A DNA stretch of 64,000 nt, from NCBI GenBank assembly GCA_037893225.1, contig JAZGUH010000223.1:1240001-1304000 (forward strand), given 5' to 3'. A program made the translations under genes and the position numbers. The notes beneath the pieces are model-generated. The model saw only the letters and a program-made list of their open reading frames with translations. It made no database searches and was not told where the DNA came from. Of the stretch, positions 54,201 through 62,001 are shown piece after piece. How positions within the stretch are numbered: the first letter of the stretch is position 1; every line of letters begins with the position of its first letter. The DNA is from Hippasteria phrygiana. Lineage: Eukaryota > Echinodermata > Asteroidea > Valvatida > Goniasteridae.

Positions 54201-54684
54201 GATGCAGAGCACGAGGAGGGAGTCGGACCCCCCGCCCCCCCCCCCCCACGCCCCCCCCCCTCAAAAAAAACACTCTAGATCCGCCCATGTACATTTTTTC
54301 CCCCAATTTTCCAATTAGAAAATGCAATAAGCTTTAAATCTTGTGCATCTGTCTAAAACTAACATTCGTTCAATATGACTCATCCACGAAAAAAGCATGC
54401 GCTACAAAAACAATGGCTAAAAACCTTCAAGTCACTTTTCGGTACGTTTCGGTGCGTTTTGTGTGTGTTTGCGTTCTGGGCCTGTGGGTAGCTAGCTTAT
54501 GGGCCGGACATAAAGCAGACCGAAAACACACATGGAACGTCAGCTTCAGAACTTAAAAATAAAACCCAGATGAAAAATTATGTACATGTACGGTACTTAA
54601 GCCTAATGCAAAGCTAATCATAGGTATATACAATCATGTATAAAAACTCGTACTCACCATGATGCTGTTTTGAATCAAGACCAT
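36215..54684 (-). CDS. Class B (secretin-type) GPCR, 12 exons
   Basis: Exons on the minus strand: 54684-54658, 47036-46910, 46706-46623, 45672-45608, 45001-44919, 43648-43528, 42648-42489, 41573-41507, 41000-40844, 39898-39810, 37352-37157, 36622-36215. All are GT/AG with consistent phases, total 527 residues. A signal sequence follows the start (KLLAYVFIPLIWLSLAES). The ectodomain is short, with Cys55, 64, 73, 76 and 84. TM1 ~102-130, TM2 ~142-165, TM3 ~174-197 (ANFFWMLVEGLILF, class B hallmark), TM4 with WCLLGWGTPAVL, TM5 in the exon ending VPVFTLLV, TM6 after KRHRRTAKSTLVLLVLLGSY, TM7 with VQGLAVSTLYVFCNGEVREQ. The ~130-residue tail is Ser/Gly/Asp-rich. It should couple to G proteins as a peptide-hormone-type receptor. 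Subtype not recognised. The ectodomain lacks the usual six-Cys/Trp hormone-binding pattern, so an exon in the 7.6-kb intron 2 to 1 gap could be missed. Confidence 0.92.
36637..37156. other. Last intron of class B receptor, poly-G run
   Basis: Contains a 27-nt G run (36710-36736), AT-rich DNA and no frame of interest. Confidence 0.5.
37501..37576 (+). mobile_element. Small palindromic element, copy 1
   Basis: ggcctaacgtttcgaactta at the left and agttcgaaatgttagg at the right are inverted. The same palindrome is at 53519-53608. A tRNA-SINE fragment (37590-37740) with a 15-nt G run follows. Confidence 0.6.
38035..38128 (+). mobile_element. MITE family G, partial copy
   Basis: gggagactacttgtgagacg and ctggtggcagcagacataac match the left half of 34995-35140, followed by aactacgcgcgcatgctcag. 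No right arm here. Confidence 0.55.
38129..39533. other. Intron of class B receptor, nothing supported
   Basis: AT-rich up to ~38950, then a more GC/CpG-rich block (38960-39400) rich in acgtacgtacg words. No coding exon could be fitted. Confidence 0.45.
39534..39578 (+). repeat. Hexanucleotide (cgagtc)n array
   Basis: About seven perfect cgagtc units, flanked by degenerate copies (gactcgagtccgga words up to ~39630) that form small palindromes. Confidence 0.9.
40104..40314 (+). mobile_element. MITE family F, copy 2 (opposite orientation)
   Basis: ataagccagttcggtatttc at the left and gagataccggaattatta at the right. The interior is the inverted counterpart of 26622-26828. The DR1-like site reads TAACCTTTGACCT (40284-40296), one mismatch from perfect. 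In an intron of the class B receptor gene. Confidence 0.75.
41854..42085 (+). mobile_element. MITE family C, copy 2
   Basis: Same ends and interior as 9604-9786 (gtcgagtccctgcaagtcct ... ttgcagggact). The right end has expanded into three ggacttgcagggactt-like repeats. In a class B receptor intron. Confidence 0.75.
42670..42879 (+). mobile_element. MITE family D, copy 2
   Basis: Begins gtggcttagcacag and ends ttaacagctgcatgaaatta, matching 16866-17085 and 59697-59917. Its edge is only about 20 bp from the acceptor of the TM3 exon of the class B receptor (42648). Confidence 0.65.
45801..46026 (+). mobile_element. Near-perfect 82-bp inverted repeat with tRNA-like loop
   Basis: Arms 45801-45882 and 45945-46026 differ at about one position. 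The 62-nt loop carries gtgggttcgaatcccgctcg, a canonical B-box. A single diverged arm plus the inverted B-box segment is at 52149-52225 (gctcagtgctttccgagagc ... gaactcgaacccacgac). In an intron of the class B receptor. The very high arm identity suggests recent formation or gene-conversion-like upkeep. Confidence 0.85.
46195..46560. mobile_element. Dispersed repeat related to 53161-53690
   Basis: Shares cgttctgac, catgattcaaac(c/a)tatt(t)acgag and related words with the 53-kb stretch, and has a poly-G run at each side (46180-46199, 46507-46527). It includes a small palindrome gcaaataatttcccgttagt with gggaaattatttgc. Class unknown. Confidence 0.4.
47403..47519 (+). mobile_element. MITE family F, partial copy
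   Basis: ataagccagttcggtatccc, then a DR1-like AGGTCAAAGGTTA (47425-47437) and ttcgggataaaat. The right half is lost or diverged. Confidence 0.6.
47520..49937. other. Large first intron of class B receptor, nothing supported
   Basis: AT-rich, one 21-nt C run (48190-48210) and short frames without domains. Any missing ectodomain exon of the receptor should be looked for from here to 54.6 kb. Confidence 0.45.
49938..51253 (+). repeat. Pair of 137-bp direct repeats around ~1.04 kb
   Basis: 49938-50074 and 51117-51253 are essentially identical (gaagcgattaagacctctgg to ttgtgctctgctgatacag). Copy 1 is followed by gtaagcc, a splice-donor-like word; copy 2 is followed by agagtac. No reverse transcriptase or other frame lies between. 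This could be a small LTR-type (TRIM) element or a segmental duplication. No TG...CA termini or primer-binding site were recognised. Confidence 0.8.
53519..53608 (+). mobile_element. Small palindromic element, copy 2
   Basis: agctggcctaacgtttcgaa with ctt is the near-perfect inverse of aagtttgaaacgttaggcca with gct. About 90 bp. Related to 37501-37576. Confidence 0.7.
53609..54657. other. Distal part of class B receptor intron 1
   Basis: Holds a C-rich block (54229-54260) and AT-rich DNA. No exon fitted. Confidence 0.4.
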
Positions 54685-57345
54685 TCGTAGTCCGTACAGT
54701 TTTCTCAAGTCCAAAGCCGGTTCTGAAAGTTCGCCAAGGCAGCGGTCAGTTTCACCCGCCCCGGTTCTCCCCCTTTTTCAGTCCCTCGCATAAATTGTGG
54801 GCTTTCCTCGTTGATTATGATAGGATAGGAGCGTCTCATTAAGCGGGAGGGTGATGGAGCTCTAGGCGGGCTGGCTTAAACGCCGGGGCCGGGTGCGTAT
54901 GCTACATCCGACGTCTCCTTTTTTTTACGGCGATTAACTCTGCCGGGCGAATCAATAGTTCCCTGCGTGCCTCGGAAAAATTTTCCTCTATTCCCGCTGG
55001 CTCGATGAGGGAAATGTTGATCATGAGCGCGCTCTGAACTCGGCGCCAGTAGCTCTATTACTAAAACGATGCTAGCAAGCCAATTTTCGTTAGCCAAACG
55101 TCAACTTGTTTGTGCTAGAACAATCAACTTCTGAACGATTTCCAAATAGTTCCTTGTCATTTAGCTGTTTCCCCGTATATGTATTTTTTGAGGGGGAAGA
55201 AGGAAATACAAAGTTTGGCCTGCTATAGTGGTTTTGACAATGTTACTACAGTCAATCATTTTGTTGTTGAGCCTATTTCAAAAGCACACCACGCCTGACT
55301 GGGTTTGGAGCATGGTTGAGTTGACCGAATAAGTGAGAGCCAATATATTTGGAAGTGTGTATGTGCAAAAGTACAAAAATCTGCTGCAACTTTGGGTACA
55401 CAAGGCAGTGCGGTAAATACACTGCCCTTGACTGCGAAGCTTGGTTAAAAGTACAATGCAGTATTATTTTTTTTATTTCCATGTTAATATACATGTCCAG
55501 ATCGCTTATCGTAATTCCAAGGAGTAATTACTAAATATTTTTTTATGCAAATCCTCATAATATTGAGGTAAAGCATGACGTCACCAGAGGTACAAAAGTG
55601 GGGTCTCCATAGCGTTATGTACAAACAAAATACAAACTTGTTTGCAGTATCTTGGTGAAGGCGCCGTGTATATTAAGGCTAGTTCCACTGCGCGCAAATT
55701 AGGGAAAGGAAATCGTCTGCGTTTTTACAGCGAACGTCAATCGTCAACGTCACAAAATTCGTTTGTTTTCACATTCGCGTGAAGTATGCATGCACCGGTC
55801 TTTCGATTTCCATATTAAAGAGCTCGTTTAGAATCCATTTCTATATTACAAACAATTCTTCAAAGATCATGTTGATGGGTTGCTTTGGAGAAATGATTTG
55901 TTGTGCTTGAGCTTTTGACGAGATGAAGTTCCTTCTACAAACCAAAACAGCGCCCCCTTGCACAAGAGAAAGCTTTTAAAGAATGGAAAATATACAAATG
56001 ACGAAAACAACCATTTAGATCATCCTTGTATTGAATTTTGAAAACAACTTCACCTATTGCCCCGTGAGCTTCAAGCACAGAAAAAAACTCGCCACCTTCA
56101 GCGGCAGAATTTGCTTATCGTGACGCAACAATATAAAGTTCCGTGCACGCGCAGGCTAGGCGCGGCGTAAGCACGACGTGGCCGTGAAATAGTGCTTATT
56201 TCAGATAACAAAATTCAAGTTTTCTGCTTACCCTTAAACAACCCTATGAAATCAGGACCTGGATATTTATTGCAGGATTCCTTTGAGCCTACCATAGGCC
56301 TACTATACGTAAACTTTCTGAGTTTGAAACTTTAACCGTGTTTGTGTGGCTGTGTTTACCGGTCGAGCTGAAATTAGACATTCTACTACTTAGCCGGCCC
56401 TTCTGTGGCGAATTATTGCGGGGGTGGTTCCTTTTGTGGTGTAATATAAACAATTTCTTTAATTCAAGTTTGTCGTTTCGGGATCGCTTTTCCTTATAAT
56501 GTAATCATGGAGGTAGCCTCCATGATGTAATACAATCAGGACTAAGGTATGCATCAGTGGAGTCTTCGAGTACGGTACTGGAAGTAAAGGGGATCGCCAA
56601 AAAAATCCTGAAAAGGTGAACCCTTTTTTTCGCCTCCAAAAATCTTTTGACAAGCGGGGCTGGGGGTTGGGGCGGGGTATCTGGTGGTGGTGGTGGTGGG
56701 GGTAAGAACCTGCGAAATTTTTAAAACTTGGTCCGGAAATTATGGATACATAATTTGACTTTCCCCATTAAAAATAGCCATGCCCCTAACCCTATGCCCC
56801 GCCCAATCGAACATGCATGCCACTGACAATTCACTTAAGTAGGCCCCCTAGCCTAATAGGCGGTTTGTGTTACAGTCACAGTCATTTTTCTTTGGGACCA
56901 TCATCAATTATCAAGTCGGTTATCTAATTGGTCGACGGCACCTGTTCCATCGCGTCAGTGGGGACGCACGTCACTATCTAGGTACCGACATACCATGCCC
57001 GTCAACATGGTCTCCTAAATGCGCGCTAACTGATGAAGATTGGAGATGGCGATTTTTTTGGATTTCATTGAGTGTCATTTTGCCATATTTCTGTTCGCAA
57101 AATGTTCCGGGATAGCTATTTTTGGGTCGAGTTAATTTCTGACTTGTTTTGTTATAATGCGCCCCAAGTGGCATTGTCTGGTGGGCACCGGCGCGTTTTA
57201 AATATTCACAAGAAGGGCTCTACTCTAAAAACAGAAATAATAAATAATTGGTTGAATTTACAGGAAAATTCCGGCAGGAAAATTTCCGTAACTTTTTCCT
57301 GTTCAGTAAGATTTGAGGCCTTGCATGGCGGAGATACTAATACAT
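54685..57345. other. Upstream flank of class B receptor, no supported gene
   Basis: The first ~400 bp are GC-richer (54700-55060) and are the natural place for the receptor promoter. Beyond that the sequence is AT-rich with no domain-bearing frame. A (ggt)n run lies near 56681-56700 and a short palindrome catggaggtagcctccatg at about 56506-56524. Confidence 0.4.
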
Positions 57346-57480
57346 GAAAGATCTGCGGAAACAGCATATGGAAATATTTCTCAATTGAGAGAATGGTTCT
57401 GAAAAGAACCATGCAGAGGTATAAACTCTCATTTCTTTCAATTAAGAAATATTTCCACATTGTGTTTCCGCAAACCTTTC
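57346..57480 (+). mobile_element. Foldback element
   Basis: gaaagatctgcggaaacagc at the left and tgtgtttccgcaaacctttc at the right are inverted, with ggaaatatttctcaattgag / ttcaattaagaaatatttcc inside and a central ggttctgaaaagaacc hairpin. Non-coding. Confidence 0.7.
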
Positions 57481-57667
57481 ATTGATTTTTTCCTGTTCCG
57501 TATATTTTGCGCATCTTTAACAATACACGGGGAAATTTAGGATTTTAACGAAATTATCAAAAATGAATCAAAGTACCCTTCGCTGTTTGTTCTATAATGG
57601 GTACCTCGATTGACACCATAGTAACAGCGCCCTCACATGCCAGGAAATATGTTAAACATTTTGAATA

Positions 57668-58015
57668 GTGAGACGAGACGAGACGAGACGAGACGGGGAA
57701 AGACGAGACGGTGGGGGGGGGAGGGGGAGGGGGAGAGACGAGACGAGACGAGACGAGACGAGACGAGACGAGACGAGACGAGACGAGACGAGACGAGACG
57801 AGACGAGACGAGACGAGACGAGACGAGACGAGACGAGACGAGACGAGACGAGACGAGACGAGACGAGACGTGACGAGACGTGACGAGACGAGACGGGGAG
57901 AGACGAGACGAGACGGGGAGAGACGAGACGAGACGGGGAGAGACGAGACGAGACGGGGAGAGACGAGACGAGACGGGGAGAGACGAGACGAGACGAGACG
58001 AGACGAGACGAGACC
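57668..58015 (+). repeat. Pentanucleotide (gagac)n satellite
   Basis: Roughly 60 units of gagac/gacga. They are interrupted once by a purine block (gggggggagggggaggggga at ~57712-57736) and, in the second half, by a higher-order gacgagacgagacggggaga pattern repeated about five times. The overlapping Arg/Asp/Glu/Thr and Ser/Arg/Leu/Val frames on both strands are artefacts. Confidence 0.97.
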
Positions 58016-58699
58016 TTTGAGAACAATATTTCATATGACCTTTAAGGATGTCATCCATGATGTTCAGGTATAGCATGAATTCCAGTCACTATGAAACACC
58101 GGCTCTTTGGTAGTATTGCACATTCCTAAGTGAAGATAATTAGGAGAGTAGCCGGTCACGTGAGAGGGTTTAACCAACTTGAACAGGGGAAAAAAAATCA
58201 AATTTTCATGGGAGCCGGATATTCATACGACACCGGCATTTAGAGAGAACTGGCCCTGTTTAGAGGAAATAACTAATTTATGCCGTATGACCAAAAGCAA
58301 TGTTGCCATGCACATCTGAGGGAATATAATAAAGGGCGAGTCGTTTTTTTCACAAAGGGCGTACATAATGTGTGGGAGAGGGGGATCCCCATGCCAATTC
58401 CCCACGGTGTACGATGACGCGACAGAACAAGCCGTCACTTTGACAACCGGATTTAAAGGCGGAAAGAGGGTCTGCGCCGGCGCATGCACAAAGGAAGAAG
58501 GCCTGTACGCAAGCAGGACAGGTGTCAAAACGAGTGTTCCTATGCACTGATCCCCCATAGACTCTGTGCACAAATTTCCTTGTGGACTGCGGAGACTTCC
58601 TCCTCTTTAGAATTTCCTTGTAGAGACGTTTTTATCCTAGTGTGTCCGAGTATAGAAACAAAGGAAAGAACAAAGTCATGTCTCCACAGGGATACACTT

Positions 58700-58982
58700 T
58701 TGGGGGGGGGGGGGGGGGGCTGGCATTTTGTATACACATACGGCCAAATATGACCATGCATAAAAACACAGAGGGGCAAGAAAAAACTTTACAAATCAAA
58801 ATTTACAAATTTAACAGAAAGGAAAAAAAATAGGGTCGAGAACATTAACCTGAGCAGGGTATATTTCCTCACCAGAGCTGCATTTTATGGCTTTGTTTGT
58901 TTTTCTTTTAGTTTACTTTCAGTTCCCCTTTGAAATAAATGCGTGCGCCCCTAGGTGTTTCGCCCCACAGTTACGTCACTGG
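58700..58982. mobile_element. Decayed element with poly-G run and ttacgtcactg end
   Basis: An 18-nt G run at 58702-58719 and a terminus cccacagttacgtcactggg, similar to the ends of 3160-3375. Shares ttcagttc(a)cccttgaaa with it. Confidence 0.35.
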
Positions 58983-59696
58983 GGAGGCGGCGTATTTTGA
59001 GACGCATTTTCATTTTGTCTTAGTAAATTTCTCACCATGTAGTCCAGGAAACGTTCAGGCTTGAAAAAGTTCAGCGGCTTATTACTGGAATTTGGATGCT
59101 GACATTTCCACCAGTACGGAATCAAGGACAATAAAACCGCAGAAGTGTGCGGAAGTTGGCCAGAAAAGAAAATACTGACAAACATACGACTCCTTTCAAA
59201 ACCAGCATTCCCAGTTTACAAGGGGGTGGTTAATAATACTGGCTGGTTTTTTTAATGCAAAATTCCTGATCTGCGTGTGCGTACGTCAATAATAACCTTA
59301 CATTGTGCAAATAGGTCAGGGATTTCTCGTGGATGGGGAAACCACACACAGTCTGCCTTGTTGGTAGGCAATATTAGTTACATTACATCAAACCCTCATG
59401 GATAGTATATTAAGTAGCGCATCACGGACACTTTTTGGCATGACACCTGTCGGGGGGGGGGGGGGGGGTATGCCCTCCTCCAAAACTAAAATCTGACATA
59501 ACTCATACTTTTAATATTCAACAACGCCAGGATCTTTTCCATCCTGCCACGACTAGTTCTTTTCAGGCGCTCGGGAAGCAGGGATTCCTGTCTAGTTGTC
59601 GTGCAGTATTATGGGAAATATCCACGAAATGACCCCACTAATCAAGCAGCAGTTCTGCTCTTGCATTTTTTATTAGCCTACAGCAAACTTCTCACA

Positions 59697-59917
59697 ACTG
59701 CTTAAGCAGAAAAATCTACTTAAGCACAAGAAACCGTGCTTAAAATCAGGTTACCAGTCAATATGATGCATATTGCTTGCGACTGGTATTTTAGCAGGTG
59801 TTTGCTTCCAATGAAAATCGCGTAGTTTCAGCTGGTAACCTGATTTTTACTACATGTACATGTAAGCAAGTTTTTTTCTCTTTTTTGTGTGCTTAAGCAG
59901 CTCTATGAAATAGGCCG
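59697..59917 (+). mobile_element. MITE family D, copy 3
   Basis: Inverted arms aactgcttaagcag ... gcttaagcagctctatgaaa. Inside, aaatcaggttaccagtca and gctggtaacctgattt form the second tier of the inverted repeat. Matches 16866-17085. Confidence 0.65.
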
Positions 59918-60010
59918 CTGGAGTGTGTGGACTGTGGGATGGTATAACAAATGGAGGAAATTTATGCCGAATGAAATAGGTGGCCAACTAAGAAACAGTC
60001 ATAGGGAGTT

Positions 60011-60224
60011 TTCGAAACGCTGGCTTCGGCTTCGTCTCCGACTTCAGAATAACTAAGAAGCAAACAAAATGCAAGTATTCAAATTTTTGCTTTCATAATC
60101 AACCGAATGAATGTTCCTGAAGCAGAACATGCACCAACATTTAGAATATTTCCATTTGGTGTGCTTCTCAGTTATTCAGAAGTCAGAGACGGAGCCGAAG
60201 CCGAGACGAAGCCAGCGTTTCGAA
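60011..60224 (+). mobile_element. MITE family M, single copy
   Basis: ttcgaaacgctggcttcggc with ttcgtctccgac at the left, and gtcagagacggagccgaagc with cgagacgaagccagcgtttcgaa at the right. Strong inverted repeat of ~40 bp, AT-rich interior, no frame. Confidence 0.8.
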
Positions 60225-61092
60225 GAAAAAAAATAGAGCATGCCCCCCATGATTGACAAGGTGGATTTTTAACTAATATGAGACAAACACAAGTGGGCGG
60301 GTCAAGGGGAGTGGGGACTTGAACCCCACCCCTTTCAACCTACATGTTATATTCAGAAAATTTTTGAAGATGACTTTTGGGGGCTAATCTAAAAATATAT
60401 ATAAAGGGCCTATAGGCCTATATATAAATATATATAAATTTTTAAAAAGGTGAAATGCAAACACAATATTCCAGAACACACATAATGAATGTTTAATTTT
60501 TGACCACTTTTAATGATCCACTAAGTTTTCTATAACAATCATAACACATTACGCACAATAAACAAGAAGGTATTTCTGGACTATGGACGGAAAAAAAAAT
60601 CCATTTAGTTTACAGTTAAAACTAATTTTTCTAAGTATTAACATTTGTACAATTGAGAAACAGTCATAATTGTAGGGATATTTGAATTTTTTTTTCTGGC
60701 ATGATTCAAAAATACAGATCTGTGACACTGCAAAGTGCACCACTAAAACTAACTGCACTTGCTAAATTTGTGAAAGAATTCCTACATTTTGGAAAAGGCA
60801 ATTGGTCAATATGCAAGTCTTGGGGTGACAAACACAATGATTTATGGCTTACGTGGATGTTTTATGATATGAGAGACCAAAAAACATTTGAAATCCACGC
60901 TAGAATTGTTTATACTTAACCCACCCAAATCATTTCTACTACCTGGACAAGTTACAAATTCCATTACACATGTTCCTGGTAAGCATTTCTAGGTTAATAT
61001 GAAAGCCCAGCAAATATGTTTTGTACGGTGAAGTATGAAGTCTAACACAATACATGTGTAACTGGACACATTTTCAAAGTGAACAAAGAAAC

Positions 61093-61165
61093 TGGCACGA
61101 GCGGGATTGGAACCTGCGACCTCCGGGTTACCGTACCGGCGCTCTACCAACTGAGCTATCTTGCC
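61093..61165 (-). mobile_element. tRNA-Thr-like head of a SINE
   Basis: On the minus strand the segment reads ggcaagatagctcagttggt (A-box), a loop with GGT in the anticodon position, and gcaggttccaatcccgc (B-box), ending tgcca. It is embedded in the repeat shared with 35678-36030 and 37590-37740, and the anticodon and acceptor stems have mismatches. It is therefore called as a SINE head and not a working tRNA. Confidence 0.6.
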
Positions 61166-61284
61166 CTATGTTGGCGGTCTCCCAAATTGTCAGTATCTTT
61201 GTTCGAGTGGGACAACAGAGTGTACTAAAAAATAAGGTTTTTTTTTTGTTTTTGTTTTTTTTGGGGGGGGGGTTTAATGGAAGT

Positions 61285-61380
61285 CGTCCAATACTAGGAT
61301 AAAAACCAATCTAGGTAAAGGGCGCTACAACAGAGGTGGTTGGGTTGGCCACATTTTAGGCTGCTAGCTGTATCACAGAT
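61285..61380 (+). mobile_element. Dispersed repeat R1, copy
   Basis: aatggaagtcgtccaatact, ccaatctaggtaaagggc and acaacagaggtggttgggtt with ggccacatttta match the copies at 11826 and 17365. Confidence 0.55.
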
Positions 61381-62001
61381 CTAAACGGGAGCTTAAGGGC
61401 GCTGTTAAAAAGGTTTATGCAGCAAGACTTCGCACTACTTTCATATAAACAGTCATCATACAAAATTATATTTTTGTGTGCAATAATTGTATTGGAAATT
61501 CTTGTAGTCTGGTTGCCTGACCCTACTTCAGAAAAAAATGGAGCAATTTATAGACGTCAGGGAAATACCAGGTCAGGGAACTAGACTATCTGACTTACAC
61601 CCCTTCACGGATGTGTAACCAATTGCCAAACAAAATGTGGGCTAACTTAAGTTAGTAAATTGGGGGCAGTATTTTTTTTAAAAGTCAGACGGTCGGCTGG
61701 AAATATGGTCAGCTTTCCATCACTGGAATTTGATACAAAAATGCCACTTTTCTTGAAAATGACAGCCACCGGATGCAATTATTTACTTACAGTCAAGTAA
61801 GGTATTTCATAATAATTCAGTATTTTTGTTTTTTTATGTTTGCAAATGTTACTTTTAAGGAGGTTAACACTGAAAAGAAAAAAAAGGTGAAAATGTTCCA
61901 CCGCATCAATGTTTTATGGCCCGTTATGGCGACTTCAATTTTCCCCCAAGCAAGCACGGAGCCCAACATACCAAACTCACCGAGGGGCACACTCAGCTTG
62001 A

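Noticed and set aside
57633..58076. Long Ser-Arg-Leu-Val and Arg-Asp-Glu-Thr frames
   Set aside because: Products of the gagac pentanucleotide array, which is stop-free in several frames.
60701..60919. A 72-codon plus-strand frame
   Set aside because: No motif, AT-rich and no neighbouring coding signal.
61093..61165. A functional tRNA-Thr gene on the minus strand
   Set aside because: Stem mismatches and embedding in a repeat shared with two other places make a SINE head more likely.
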